DNA from: Ursus arctos
Taxonomy: Eukaryota; Chordata; Mammalia; Carnivora; Ursidae
Direction of reading: 5' to 3'
DNA length: 64,000 bases
Assembly (NCBI RefSeq): GCF_023065955.2
Contig: NW_026623100.1
Span: 10,517,001 to 10,581,000, forward strand
How positions within the stretch are numbered: position 1 is the stretch's first letter; each line of letters begins with the position of its first letter. Below the pieces are notes generated by a model. It did not search any database. It saw only the letters and a list, made by a program, of their open reading frames with translations, and was not told where the DNA came from. Position numbers and translations under genes: made by a program. Positions 46,590-58,308 of the stretch are shown here, piece by piece.

Positions 46590-46945
46590 CATACAGAGAG
46601 AATGTTTAAGCCTGTTAACAGGGCACACGTTATTCCCGCTCTTGTTGAGAGGCTGGGGCTCGGAGGTATTAAGTAATCTTCCCCAGGTTGTACCGGTTCT
46701 TAATAGTGGAGCTGGGGTTTGACTGCCAGCTAAACTGTGTTTTCTCCCCATCATGTCTTACTGGGTCACTGCAGGATCACTGGCCATGGGCCAGAAGCTT
46801 TGCCAGGGGCTTCTCCATAGCTTATTTAATCCTCAGAACAGCCCTGCAAGGTAGCTTTTGTTCTGATTGTTTATTCTGATAATTGTGAGGCTCAGAGCAT
46901 GTGAATTACTTGCCCCGCTGCATGCATTGGGAGGGTCTTTCTGCT
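46590..46945 (-). repeat. Two MIR/L2-type repeats, antisense
   Basis: GAGAGGCTGGGGCTCGGAGG with 'cttaatagtggagctggggt' (about 46,590-46,740), then 'gcttatttaatcctcagaac' with GTGAGGCTCAGAGCATGTGA (about 46,790-46,930). Both are antisense MIR-like cores. Confidence 0.75.
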
Positions 46946-46959
46946 CCTGAAGTCCACAT

Positions 46960-47400
46960 TTTCCCTGACACCTTCGATGCCCAGACCTGCCTTTTGCTGG
47001 GAGGGGCTGTCTTTACAAAGGGGCTTGGCATCTGGCCGCGTAACCACTTCTGATACTTGCCCCTCCCCTCACTGCCCGAAGGTTGCCACCTTTATACTCC
47101 CTGTTCTCCAGACGTCAGACCTGTGCCCTTGCTGCCCACGAGCTGCCCACTGGGTCCGCCCAGAGGCCTGGCCGCGGGTCACTCTTTCTCCTCCCTCACC
47201 TCCTGGGCAGAAGTGACTGTTCCCTGTCGCTTCCCCTCTGTCACTCTATACCAACCCCCATTATAAACAGACTGTAGAAACGACTGTCTTCTTCCCCCAC
47301 AGACTGAGATTTCTTGAGGGTGGACACTGTGCCTTAGGTTCTGGAAACACATGGAAGCATAACACATAATAGGTGTTCAGTAAATGGTTTTTGAATTAGG
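46960..47400 (+). repeat. L2 LINE 3' region, sense
   Basis: Ends in the L2 signature: ATTTCTTGAGGGTGGACACTG, 'taataggtgttcagtaaatg', GTTTTTGAATTA. The upstream pyrimidine-rich part fits the L2 3' coding end. Frames within are not genes. Confidence 0.82.
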
Positions 47401-49299
47401 TAGAACTGAGCTGCTAGATGTAAATATTCTTTCTTTTCTGATCTCATGCTTTTTATGTTTGAGAGCTTTAATAGGGTGAGAAATTTCCATGTGCCAAAAT
47501 GGGTCCTGGTGGTAAGAGTAGCACAGGTTTAATTTTTAACTCGAGATTTTAACTCCCTGCTATGTGTACTATGAGTCTACGGCTATGAGTATATGAATCT
47601 CAAGATATTCATGGAATTTAAAATTTGGGCTCGTCTCCTATCAGTGTAGTGGGGTTGAGGTGGTTAGGGGTCTCAGATCCGCCTCTGGGTGCCACTGGCA
47701 GGCCTGAAGACCCTGGCGCTGGACTGATGGGGTGCCCGCTGGGTACCTTGCAGCCTTTCTCCTGGCCCCTGCTTCTGGGAGCCTCAGAAATGAGTCAGAA
47801 CATGTGCAGCGTGGGCTTGTGCGGGTGGCAGGGAGCCCAGAATTAGCTCAGCTGTGTTTCAGCGGGGTTGCAGCAGGGAGGAGGTGGCTGTGCCAGGCGG
47901 GGGGCCCAGAGGCAGCAGTCCTGAGCTGCATGGGGGTTGGCTCTCAGGAGCCAGCACTGGCCCCAGGGCGCTGTAACACACCCCACTGTAGATGAGCAGT
48001 GGGTCAGAGCAGCAGGCCCGTGCAGCCGCAGCTGGTGTGGCCGCGGCACACCTGAGACAAATGTGGGTGCAGGGAGAGCACGGCCAGGTCGCTTCCCCGG
48101 GAGTGAGTGGCGGACAGGTGTGGGCATCACCATGCTGGCTGCTCACGTTCTGGCAGCTCGGTGCCTTTACCTGCCCATCGATCACCGAGGCAGGCAGAGC
48201 CGAACTGAACCTAAGCTGATCCACCACTAGACAGCACAGCCTCTTCCCCTGTCTGGCGTTCTTCTACTCTTTGCAAGCTGCCTTTCTGTTCACAGGGAGG
48301 GAGTGGTTAGCATGGGCATTTTAATAGATTGCAAAATGCTTTGTTTTCCCTTGCCCCTTTTGCCTGCTCTCTCCAACCTGTGGCATTGGTGTGTTGCCCA
48401 GGATGCCAGTGGTTGTCACTGGAGACAACAGGGCAGCAATACCACTGCTGCTGCTCATTAGTGCAAAACACAAGGGCAGGCTTCATGCTTCCCAGGAGTG
48501 GGGAGGGGCCTGGCACTTGTGTTGCCACCAAATGAATCAGCTAGGTGGAACAGTGAAATATTTAATCACATGTATGTCAGCATTGTTCTAGAAAAAACAT
48601 TTTCAAAGATTCCGGTATGCAGTCTGGGTAGCTGATGTGACCGCTGTGGTTTTCCCATTGCCATGTGAAACGCACGCAAGCTGAGTGACTGGTGTGCTTG
48701 GGGTTGCCGCGGGTTTAACCGTGGGAGTAGAACAATTGGGGGAAGAAAACAAAGCATCCGAAGGTTTTCAGGTCTTCAGCTTCAGCTTTGAAACTCAGCA
48801 GGTGAATTCTGCCTTAGAGCCCAGGCCTACCCGTGATCACCTGCGTGTGTGCTCAGGAGGCCGGGGCTGGCTCTGAGCATAGAGAGCCGGCCACCAGAGT
48901 CCTGTCCCGCAGAGGATCAGTACTCCCATTCCTGCAGGTGCCTTCCCTTCTTGCCCTGGCACTGACACCAGTTGTGAGCAGGCCGTCCTCTTCAGCATGG
49001 GATGTAGGATCTCAGAAGGGGTGTGTTGGGCCACACCTAGACCTAGCACATGAAGGGGGACATCCCCAGCTGTGACGGTCTGGGAGCAGGGACCACCCTT
49101 CTGTCAGCTTTGTCCCTTTAGTCCCTGATCCAGTGCTCTCCACACAGAGACCCTCTGAGACCCTCACGATGTGCCCTCTGCTGGTACCGGGGGCCAGTCC
49201 CTGGGCACATTTGTGCAAAGGGTCCCACAAGTCCGAAGAAACTTTCCTGTTGTTAGAGCCATCTGGTTTTTTCAAGGCACAGCATGTACCCTGCAGTCT
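47401..49299. other. GC-moderate non-coding interval
   Basis: Several 60-120 codon frames on both strands (for example 47,843-48,230), with no recognisable protein or splice framing. No repeats identified. Confidence 0.45.
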
Positions 49300-49480
49300 T
49301 GTTTGGGCCCCACATCAACTGTGAGGTGGGCAGGGCCAGAGTAATGTGCCCCTTTGAAGGACAAGGTACCTGAGGCCCAGACAGTAGAAAGGATGTGCCT
49401 GCGTTAGGGGCAGAATGACAGGCATAGAGGCAGTCTGGCCTCTCAGTTCAGCATCTTGCCCAGGGCCCTGCTCCTCGCCT
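49300..49480 (-). repeat. MIR-like repeat, antisense
   Basis: 'aaggacaaggtacctgaggc', 'gtctggcctctcagttcag' and the spacing between them fit a decayed antisense MIR. Confidence 0.6.
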
Positions 49481-50560
49481 GCTGCCTAGCACTGTCCCAC
49501 CAGGCTGTCCCACCAGGCCACGCTCAAGAACCCTGGATGTCACGACCCCATTGGTGAGCCTCAAACTGGGGGATCTTGGAGCAAGAATTGATCCAGAGAT
49601 TGGACAACTTCTGTATTTTCCGAATATGAACACTGAAGCCAAGAAGAGTGAAGTAATTTGCAGTAGGTTGAATGTTGGAAAGAATTATTTGGGGAAGAAT
49701 TAAAAAAGAAAATCCCGGTCAAGGTTTATAATTCTTGGCCGGCAACATCGGTATGATACTTGTGTAACAGCTACTCTTAACAGTGAGACGCCTCAGGCCT
49801 GGGAGCTTAGCTGGAGACTCCACTTCCTGACAGCCACCTGGGTTTGAGGACAACTGCTCAACCTTTCTTGAAAAATAGAAGTTTTCTTAGATTGTTCTGA
49901 TTCTTTGTGCCAAGCTCGTTGGAACCTGAGTCCTGAGCTGCCCCCTTCACTAAGAGGTAGTTGTGTGCAAACTTGGCTGACTGGTTGATCTGTATCACCA
50001 TATTGAATCCCCCCGCTAGCCCCCGAGAGAAGGTGCAGGTACTAGCTCCACTTTGTAGAAAAGGCAACATGCCCTTGCCGGGGCCACCCGTGGAAACAGA
50101 CCCAGGCCTGGTGTGCTCTGAAGCCCACACCCTAGCACGGGCTGCATGTAGGACCCGCTCAGCTTGGAGGCTCCTTGTTGGGGGCAACGGTTTTCATCGC
50201 GAGCCAGAGCTGATTCCAGCTGTGAGGGGTCCACAGAGCAATCGTTTAGGAAATAAGGAAGAGAGGACATTTTCAGAGAAGATGCACAGACCGTGTTCTC
50301 AAAAGGCATGTGGGCTTTCCTGCCTGAGCTTGGGTCTGGCCCATGGCCCCCTTGGTGAGAGGTCCCTGAAATCTGCCCCCTGAAGGAGGAGAGGGTGGAG
50401 CCAGGGTGGGAGGCCTTGCCAGGCAGGGGGGCAGGGAATAGAATTCCCCCAAGTGTGACGTCGGGGAGAAAGGAGCCAACGAGGAAGACTGCTCGGTGTT
50501 TTGCGAAGCTGGCCGGTTGAGATCCGTACAACATGCAGCAGTTTCCCCCTTCAGGATGAA
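49481..50560. other. Non-coding interval
   Basis: Unique. A perfect 13-bp tandem repeat, CTGTCCCACCAGG, lies at 49,492-49,517. Overlapping frames at 49,858-50,578 lie on both strands and have no recognisable product. Confidence 0.45.
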
Positions 50561-50570
50561 GCAACAGGTT

Positions 50571-50769
50571 TGGGGCACCTCAGTTAAGCGCCTGACTCTT
50601 GATTTTGGCTCAGGTCATGATCTCAGTTGTGAGATTGAGCCCCGTGTCGGGCTCCACTCTCAGCAGAGAGTCTGCTCTAGGTTTTTTTTCCCTCTCTCTC
50701 TCTCCGCCCCCATCTGCCCGCCCCCCCCCATAAATAAATAAATAAATAAATAAATAAATCTTTTAAAAA
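50571..50769 (+). mobile_element. SINEC: CAN-SINE (SINEC), sense, head deletion
   Basis: GGGGCACCTCAGTTAAGCGC shows an internal deletion that removes most of GGGTGGCT from the tRNA head. 'ggctcaggtcatgatctcag', GAGTCTGCTCTAGG, a CT tract, C8 and a long (TAAA)n tail follow. TSD AAGCAACAGG/AAACAACAGG. Confidence 0.93.
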
Positions 50770-50816
50770 AACAACAGGAAGAAAGAAAAGAAAAAAAAGA
50801 AAAGAAAAGAAAAATT
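50729..50816. repeat. (TAAA)n and A/G-rich simple repeats
   Basis: (TAAA)7 of the SINE tail, then after the TSD a purine tract of AAAAG/AAAGAA units to about 50,813. Probably variable in length. Confidence 0.93.
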
Positions 50817-52007
50817 AATTACCCCTTTAAGAAAGCTGCCAGAGCCCAGCTACCTGTTCCTTTCGTGTGGTCCTCCCTCAGCCCTTTTGCTGGCCCTTTG
50901 CCAGGCCTGCTGATGGGCTTAGGATCTGGGGACAGGCTCCTTGAGATTACAGGGTGGCACAGGAACAGGATTCTTGTGGCCGAAAGGGAACCAGGGAAAA
51001 GGAGCTGCTGGCCAGGTGGCTTGGGGTGTGCAACCAGATGGAGGGTTCCGTGCCAGGGCCCTGCTCCCCTGGGAGGCCGGTCAGCCTCAGCTTGGGCATC
51101 AGATTTCAATGGCCTGAGCAGGTCAGCAGCAGCAATGTGTGGGAGGGAGGAAATTCCATTTTGCATGGCCTGTGTTTGCTCCTGCCGCGCAGCCTGACAG
51201 CTCATTTCGTTTGCTTTTGTAGTTTTCATGAACTTGAGTTTGATGACAGTTGCTTTGGGTCCAGATTACATGGAAACATTCTGAGCGTCCTCTGGTGTCC
51301 TTTATCCAATAATCATGACTGTTTTCTCAGACATTTCATAGGGACTTTTCCATACCTGTCTACTTCTTCTTGTAAGTTACAGCAATTACATGGCACAGCT
51401 GTTAGATGGAAATCAGAAGAAAATTGAACCAAATAATTTTATGAACAAATAAGTATCCCTTAAGAAGCACAGGGAATCTAATGCAAATATCATCAGGGAA
51501 ATTTAAGAATCTGCTACTGCTGTCTGGGGCACTGGAAAATATGAGTTTCATGGTGTGCTCAGAGGCCTTCCACAGAAATTACCTGACAGCTCTCTGCCAG
51601 TCTCTTCTCAGTCTTCACTAGAGACTCCTCCCAGGCCTCTTTGAGTGACCAGGCCTTTGCAAATGCTGATTCACCGTATGAGGCTGAAAATCAGGACACA
51701 TTCATACAGTCTCTACACTTCGAGTTCATATTAAGCCTTTAAACATACGGTCGGGGGAGACAAGTCGTGGGCTTTTACTGTGTTGACCTCTGAACCTTTA
51801 AGACGATTCTGGCTAGTTGTACAAAAGAGAATAGGGATTCAGACCCACCGAGAAAATTGGTGAGGTGTAAATGAAATTAATTTCTGTATAAAGGGGCATT
51901 TAGTGGAAATGGTGAGGTGTGGTCCCCTTCTTAAGGACTTTGGCTTTTCATAGATTGCGAATGCTTCAGAATTCTGTTCCTTCTTTGTTGGAGGTAGTGC
52001 CGTAGGC
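50817..52007. other. Non-coding interval
   Basis: Unique. A 157-codon frame (50,954-51,427, +) and its opposite (50,819-51,229, -) overlap and look accidental. No repeat is recognised. Confidence 0.45.
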
Positions 52008-52033
52008 GGGGGGGGGGGGGGGGGGGGGGGGGG
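52008..52033. repeat. G26 homopolymer
   Basis: Twenty-six consecutive G, then C and five more G. Very rare in length. It can form G-quadruplexes, and its length is hard to sequence exactly. Confidence 0.95.
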
Positions 52034-52950
52034 CGGGGGAGGTCACTGGATCCTTAAGGCACCTTGGAAACCTGAGCCTGGGTTTGTTGTCCAGGGCAAG
52101 TGGCAGCTTGTACCAGGGAAGGGAGGGGACGGCTCTTTCAGCTATTTATCTGCCTGATAGACATCCACAGTGATAGAGCGAGTTTGAGTTTGAGTTTTTA
52201 TTTGGGTTGATAAAATCTTTCTGTTCACATTTAAACTTTTGGTTGATAAGCCATCCACAGACTTTGGATGGGAGAAGCTGTGGAATCCTCTAGCTGGATG
52301 GCCGGGAAGGACTACTGGCCTCTCCCCTACCCATACCCCTATTTTCCAGTGCCACGACCAGGCATTTACTAGGAAGATAACTTTTGTTGGAGGATTAACT
52401 TGGTCCTGCAATTGTAGGAGAGAGAGAGAGCATGTGACCCATTCCTGCCCCGCAGCTGAGGATTTGGAATTATCTAGAAGAAACCTGATACTTGAGGGTG
52501 CCTTCAGAGCTCTCCAGGCCATACTTTTGGGTTTCTCCGCCCTCGTGGCTGGTCTTACAGGTGAGATGGCCAGTCTAGTGGACTTTGGCCAGTCAGCTTT
52601 GAACAGAGAAGGAGCTTAGGGGACAGCCAGCTCCTGCTACAGCTGTGGCTGTGCTTGCCCAGAAAGACTATGAGAGGGATGCATGGTCCCTCTCCAGCCT
52701 TCAAAACTGCAGGTCTGTATCTGGTGTTAGAGGTGAGAGCTGGCCTCATGTTCCCATGGGTTTATCTGCAGGGACGCAGTTGACTCCTGATGCCTTGCCA
52801 GGTTTGCACAGGTGTTTAGTCACTGTCAAGGCATTTGCGTTTTCTGCTTCAAGAAAAACTTCATCGTCAGTCCTTTTTATGTAGTCTCTCCTGGTAGGTA
52901 ATTTGTTTTACAGCCTCTTCCACACAGCAGCCAGAGTCACCTTTTAGAAT
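52034..52950. other. Non-coding interval
   Basis: Unique. Overlapping 126-codon frames on both strands (52,142-52,522 minus and 52,239-52,619 plus) cancel each other as evidence. No repeat is recognised. Confidence 0.45.
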
Positions 52951-55130
52951 ACAATCAGACTTCTGATTTCAGCCATGACGGAGTAATAAATATTGGATTT
53001 ATTCTCCTTCCCTAAACCATTATGACACTGGACAAAATATAGGAAGCAACTGTTTTTAAGACTGGAATATCACTCACCGCCAGTCTGCGATGCAAGCAGA
53101 GGCAAGCTCCCTGTTCATCCTGGCTTTCTGTGGGGGAGTGCCTCTGCACCCAAGGCCCAGGGAGGTGGACGCCAGCACAGAGCTGATCAGAGGAAACAGG
53201 AATCAGAATTTTGGGGCGCTGAGGCAGCTGGAATTTGGGGAGCAGGTTTTGGAGAGGAAAGTTCTGAGCAGAGCAAAGACTTCAGAAATCTTCTAAGTGG
53301 TCCCCTAGACTCTCACCTAATACTAATCTGTGTTCACACAGGGCAAGACTCCTTGAGGCTCAGCAGAGAACAACACCTGGGGGCTGGGTAGTGAGATGAG
53401 CAGAGATTTTGGAAGTCACACAGTGCTGGGAGGGGTAGCCTTAGAACCTGCCAGAGTAGGGAGACCTAATGAACACCTTGATCTTTTGCCCGAGGCCACA
53501 AAAAGGCCACACCTTAGGAGTGGGGCTACTCTAGCCTGGACTAAGGACCACACTAAACCCACTGTAGCAAACCTAAAAGGAAGCCCTGTTAGGGTCAGAT
53601 GATATGCTAGACAACTGTCTGGCAGAATAAAACTCAACACTATTTAAAAAAAGTATTATTTGCAGTATCCAGCATATGATAAAAAAAATCACTAGACGTG
53701 CAGGGCAGTGTGAATGATATCAAAGAGGGAAAAGGTCAATAGATATAAGCCCATTCAAGCATAATGAGCAAGCAGATAGGAATTTCAGTAGAGACATGGA
53801 AATTTAAAAAACAGCCAAATAGAAATTCCAGAACTGAAAAATACAGTATCCAAATGAAAAACTGGATTGGATGGACCTAATAGCAGTTTGGGCACTATAG
53901 AAGAAAATATCCATGAACTTGAAAACAGATCAATATAAACAATTCAAACTGAAGCACGGAGTGAAAAAAAAAATTGAAAAAAATTAACAGAGCCTCAATG
54001 ACATGTGAGAGATAATATCACGTAGTCTAACATGTGTATAGTTGGAATTCTATAAGAATAGAGCAGAGAACTATTTGAGGAAATTTCCTCAAATTTGATA
54101 GGAAAAAAATTTACATCTACAGGTTCCCAAATTTCAAGGAATCCCGAGCAGGGTAGACTCAGAGAAAACCACACCTAGGCACACCAGAATTAAACTTCTG
54201 AAAACAAAAGAGAAAAATAAAATTCTAAAGCAGCTAGAAGAAAGAAGATATATTACATATAAGGGAATAAAAGTAAGGATATAGGCAACTTCTTATCAAA
54301 ACAATGCAAAGCAGAAGACAGTAGGACATCATCTTTAATGTTCTGAAAAAAAGACATCTTTCAAAAATAAATGTGAAACAAAGACATTTTCAGATTGACA
54401 AAAGTTGAGAGAAGCTGTTCTCTACAGACTTGCAGAATAATGACCATTAAAGGAAGGTCTTCAGCCTGAAGGGAAATGCCACCAGATAGAATATGGATCC
54501 ATATGTAGGAATAAAAAGTGCCAGAAAAGGGAAATATGTTGTAAAAACAAAAGAATTCATTTTTCTCATTTTAAATGTTCTTTAAAAGACAATTGATGGT
54601 TTAAAGCAAAATAGAAGCAATTTATTTAGGAGTGTATAATATATGTAACAGTAAGATGTGTGACAAAAGATTAGAGGAGGGGAAATGAAAAAACACAGAC
54701 ATGCCATAGGGAATAATCAATAAAAACAGAAGTTGGCTCTTAAAAAGATGAATAAAATTGATAAACCCCCAAGGAGACTAATGAAGGAAAAAGGAGAGGA
54801 AACCAAATTGCCAATATTAGCAAAGAAACATTTTCCAAATAATTTCTTGAGGCCAGGATAACCGTGATCAAAAAAATGAAAAAGAAGTTACAGACCAATA
54901 TTTCTCCCAAAAATAACAAACGCTAGCATATTGAATACAACAATAATGATACCTCATGACTAAGTGGTGGTCCGCAGGAATGCAAGGTTGGTTTAACATG
55001 TGAAACCTCAATGAATATGATACACCACATTAATTGAATAAAGAAGGAAAATTATATGATTTGTGCAGTAGGTGCAGAAAAAAGCACGTGACATAACTGA
55101 CAGCCTATTTATGATCAGAAATTCTCAGCA

Positions 55131-55330
55131 GGGGCGCCTGGGTGGCACAGTGGTTAAGCATCTGCCTTCGGCTCAGGGCATGATCCCGGCGTTATGGGAT
55201 CGAGCCCCACGTCAGGCTCCTCTGCTATGAGCCTGCTTCTTCCTCTCCCACTCCCCCTGCTTGTGTTCCCTCTCTCGCTGGCTGTCTCTATCTCTGTCAA
55301 ATAAATAAAATCTTAAAAAAAAAAAAGAAA
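55131..55330 (+). mobile_element. SINEC: CAN-SINE, arctoid-type young copy, sense
   Basis: Close to an intact young element: GGGGCGCCTGGGTGGCACAG, 'gggcatgatcccggcgttat', CTCTGCTATGAGCCTGCTTC, CTCTCGCTGGCTGTCTCTAT and AAATAAATAAAATC plus A tract. Perfect 14-bp TSD AGAAATTCTCAGCA at 55,117-55,130 and 55,331-55,344. The best lineage marker in the window. Confidence 0.97.
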
Positions 55331-55634
55331 AGAAATTCTCAGCAAACTCAGAATAAAAGGAAAATTGCACCATGTGTTAAAGGACAGCTTTCAAAAACCC
55401 ACAGCTGAAATCATTCTAAACTGTGAAACACTGAATGCTCTCCCCCTCGATCAGGAGCAAAGCAAGGAAGTCTGCGTGCTCCACTCTGAACAGCACAGGA
55501 CAGGAAGTCCCAGTCCGTGTAATCAGGCAGCAGAAAGAAAGAAAAGCTGTAAGGGTTGGAGAGGAAGAAGGGACATTATCTTTGTTTGCAGAAGGCAGAA
55601 TTCCAAATAATCTTAACTAATAAGTGAATTTAGC

Positions 55635-55709
55635 TTGACTTATTTCACTTAGTATAGTACCCTCCAGTTCCATCCATGTTAGCTAATTGAACTTAATAAA
55701 AAAAAATGG
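55635..55709 (+). mobile_element. 75-bp inverted (twin-primed) L1 insertion
   Basis: Bounded by a perfect 11-bp TSD, GTGAATTTAGC, at 55,624-55,634 and 55,710-55,720. The left 46 bp (TATTTCACTTAGTATAGTAC, 'ccagttccatccatgtt') is antisense L1 3' UTR. The right part (AGCTAATTGAACTTAATAAA plus A tract) reads as a sense L1 3' tail. This is the 5'-inversion pattern of twin priming. Confidence 0.8.
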
Positions 55710-55809
55710 GTGAATTTAGCAAAGTCATAGGATATATGGGTAACATGCAAAAATTGATTGTACACTAGCAAGAGTAATTGGGAAATGAAATTGCATGTGT
55801 CACAATGGT

Positions 55810-56510
55810 GCCAGCACTCCACTTGGAACCTTCTGATGGCATCTTACTTTACTCAGAATGAAATTCAGAGTCTTTCCAGTGAGCTACAGGGTCTCTGATC
55901 TGTCCCTGTTGTCCTGCTGGCTCCCTCTGCTGTGTTCAGGGGGACTTGGCTCTCCCCTGTGCCTGCACACCCGTCCCCCACATATGCCTGTGGCTCATTG
56001 CCTCACTCCAGTCAAGTCTCTGCTCAACTGTCACCTCAGAGAAGGCCTTCCAGATCACCTTATTTAAAATAGCACCTCCTGGGGCACCGGGGTGGCTCAG
56101 TTGGCTAAGTGTCTGTCTTTGGCTCAGGTCATGATCCCAGGGTCCTGGGATTGAGCCCCACATTGGGCTCCCTGCTCAGTGGGGAGTCTGCTTCTCCCTC
56201 TCGCCCTGCAATTCCTCCTGCTTGTGCATGTGCTCTCTCTCTCAAAAAAAATAAAATCTTAAAAATAGAATAAAATAGCACCTCCCAACCTCGCTTTGGT
56301 TTTTAAGACATTTGGTTTTTAAAGGCGAGTCTTTCCTGCATCATCATAAACAAACATATTGGATATGTTTGTTCCTTCTCTCTTCCCCTTGGAACATTAG
56401 AACAAAGATTTTGTCTTTTGTGGTTGTTTGTTGCCCAATCTATAATGCCCGGCACGGTGCCTGGACCTTAACAGTAGTCAATAAATATTTGTTTCATGGG
56501 TGACTGAGAA
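55810..56510 (+). repeat. L2 LINE 3' region, sense, split by a SINE
   Basis: Left part: CTTTACTCAGAATGAAATTCA, 'agtcaagtctctgctcaact', CACCTCAGAGAAGGCCTTCC. Right part: 'atgcccggcacggtgcctgg' and CAGTAGTCAATAAATATTTG. The two halves join across the SINE at 56,080 and end in the L2 3' signature. Confidence 0.88.
56080..56271 (+). mobile_element. SINEC: CAN-SINE (SINEC), sense
   Basis: GGGGCACCGGGGTGGCTCAG, GGCTCAGGTCATGATCCCAG, CTCCCTGCTCAGTGGGGAGT, CTTCTCCCTCTCGCCC and ATAAAATCTTAAAAATAG tail. Perfect 14-bp TSD AAAATAGCACCTCC at 56,066-56,079 and 56,272-56,285. Confidence 0.96.
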
Positions 56511-58048
56511 CATGGTTGTGCTGTAAGGATGGGGCTTGGGAGTAAACCCTGACAGGAAAGTCCTTGGTGTGGTAGGCCCTTGAATCTGCCATTTTCTTTT
56601 TTTGAAAATCTGTATTTCAGTGTGAAAGGAAATTTTCAGTTAAAAATTGTGATGTCTAGTCAAGTCCTGAAGTGGGACAGGGCACATCTCTAGGGCACCT
56701 GTTGTTTGCACGGCACTCCATCATTTGCAAAGTGCTTCCCTGGACATGGCCACACTGGATTCACAAAGCGCCCGGTGATGCAGTGGGTGAGTATGGTGAG
56801 TCAGAGAGATTCGGTTACCTGCTCAGGGCTCTACGGAGCTGCTAAAGCCAGGAGTCCTGGATTTCCATCTGGGAAACAGTCCCTGGAACAAAGTTCTTGC
56901 ATGGTCACTTATGGGTAGGGCAGCCCCCAGGTCTGATCTTCATGGGGTTAAATGTTCTGGTATCTCTGTTCTGTGCATCTGTGCTGAAGGTAAGGCAGCA
57001 GGTGGAGGAAGGGAATGTTGCTTATTTTTGAGGTCTGTTTTGAAGACAGGATCTGTGGGAATGGAGGCTGGGGTCAGCTCAGCAGAGGTTTTCTTTGTGT
57101 AAAGAGGCACAGGAAGGGCCCTGCTAGCCCTGGGGTTGAATGAGGGCCCCATTCCTCCAAGCCCTAAGGGCTCCAGAATGTGGGCTGGCTTCAGCTACAA
57201 GGAGGAGAGCCTAGGAAGACTGGAGGGGTCTGTGGATGTGAGCAATTCCAGTAGGCCCTGGCTTTTGTAATATATGTTCCCTTGAGCTCTGTGGGAACCC
57301 ATGAGGAGAAATAAAAGTGGCCTTTTTCTTCTCTGATTGAAATGTGTGTCAGTAAACACTCATGGGTCCATTGCCAAATGAAAGGGGATTGGGCATTTGT
57401 GTGCGTGGTGTCTCATTGGATCCTCAAAAGAGGCAAGAAAAATACCTTCTCTGTCTCAGATGAAGAAATAGGCAGGGGGCAATCATATGGATTTCCCAGG
57501 AGTATTTCTGTATTAGGCAGCGCAGCTGGGACAAAGACCAGGTCTTGGAACTCCAAGTCAATTGCTCCCTGGGAGGTCTCCACCCGAGATGCCTCATGCG
57601 TTGGGCAGATCACCACGAGTGGCGGAGACAAAGAACATCGTATCACGACTATAACACCATGATAACCACAGTGGGGAGGCTTCCCAAAGATTGTTCTGGA
57701 GGAACGGATGAGAGAGTGTGCACCCAAAGTAAGGAAAGGGATTAAAATGAACTCATGTGAGGCGTCTGTAAAGAGGTGGGTACCTTGATGCCTACTTATG
57801 TATTTGGTGTCAGCTTTTCTCAGTGGCCTCTCACGTTTTACAACCCTGTCTCTCGGGATCATTTTACCTTGTCTGCACCAGTGTGAGGCTCAGGTCTGCA
57901 CAGAGCTGACGGGAGCTCGGAATATCACTGACAGCACTGGTGAGTGTGGCTGGGGGTCCGTGCTTTGCAGATGTCATTCTGGGTGCGAGGCCGGGCCGGA
58001 GAGTGCCACAAAAACAGCACTTCTGACTGCAGAGCATTTCTTTTCTTT
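56511..58048 (-). other. Unique DNA with a decayed antisense MIR
   Basis: About 56,700-56,870 shows an antisense MIR pattern ('atttgcaaagtgcttccctg', 'ggttacctgctcagggctct'). About 57,390-57,480 may be another. The rest is unassigned. Frames at 57,342-57,862 occur on both strands. Confidence 0.5.
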
Positions 58049-58226
58049 TTCTTTTTTTAAAAAATATTTTATTTATTTGACAGAGACAGAGAGAGAGTAT
58101 GCACAAACGGGGGGGGGGGGCTCCCCGAGGAGCAGGGAGCCCTATGTGGGACTCGATCCCAGGACACTGGGATCATGACCTGAGCCGAAGGCAGACGCTT
58201 AGCCAACTGAGCCACCCAGGTGTCTC
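58049..58226 (-). mobile_element. SINEC: CAN-SINE (SINEC), antisense, with G12 tract
   Basis: AAAAATATTTTATTTATTTG start, GACAGAGAGAGAGTATGCAC, then G12 (58,109-58,120), CGAGGAGCAGGGAGCCCTAT, 'ggacactgggatcatgacct' and ACTGAGCCACCCAGGTGTCT. TSD imperfect around CTGCAGAGC/CTGCAGCAG. The G run replaces part of the usual body. Confidence 0.92.
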
Positions 58227-58260
58227 TGCAGCAGCTTTTCTAAGTGCAAGACCACACCCC

Positions 58261-58274
58261 TGTGTGTGCGTGTG

Positions 58275-58305
<31 letters not shown>
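58261..58305. repeat. (TG)n microsatellite
   Basis: TG repeats with a few CG/CA interruptions at the left, then a pure tract of about 14 units. Confidence 0.95.

Positions 58306-58308
<3 letters not shown>

Larger units (their letters stand above)
52951..55800 (+). mobile_element. Long degraded L1M-type LINE, sense
   Basis: Sense LINE from a 5' UTR-like start ('cagccatgacggagtaataa') through ORF1-like A-rich sequence (AACAGCCAAATAGAAATTCC, 'aaagcagctagaagaaagaa') into ORF2 (CAGGAATGCAAGGTTGGTTT, 'tcattctaaactgtgaaaca', 'tgaatttagcaaagtcatag'). Riddled with stops and frameshifts. A SINE at 55,131 and a tiny L1 at 55,635 interrupt it. Confidence 0.85.

Noticed and set aside
55131..55330. tRNA gene signal (A/B boxes)
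   Set aside because: The tRNA-like head belongs to CAN-SINE retroposons. No free-standing tRNA gene with a complete cloverleaf was seen anywhere in the window.
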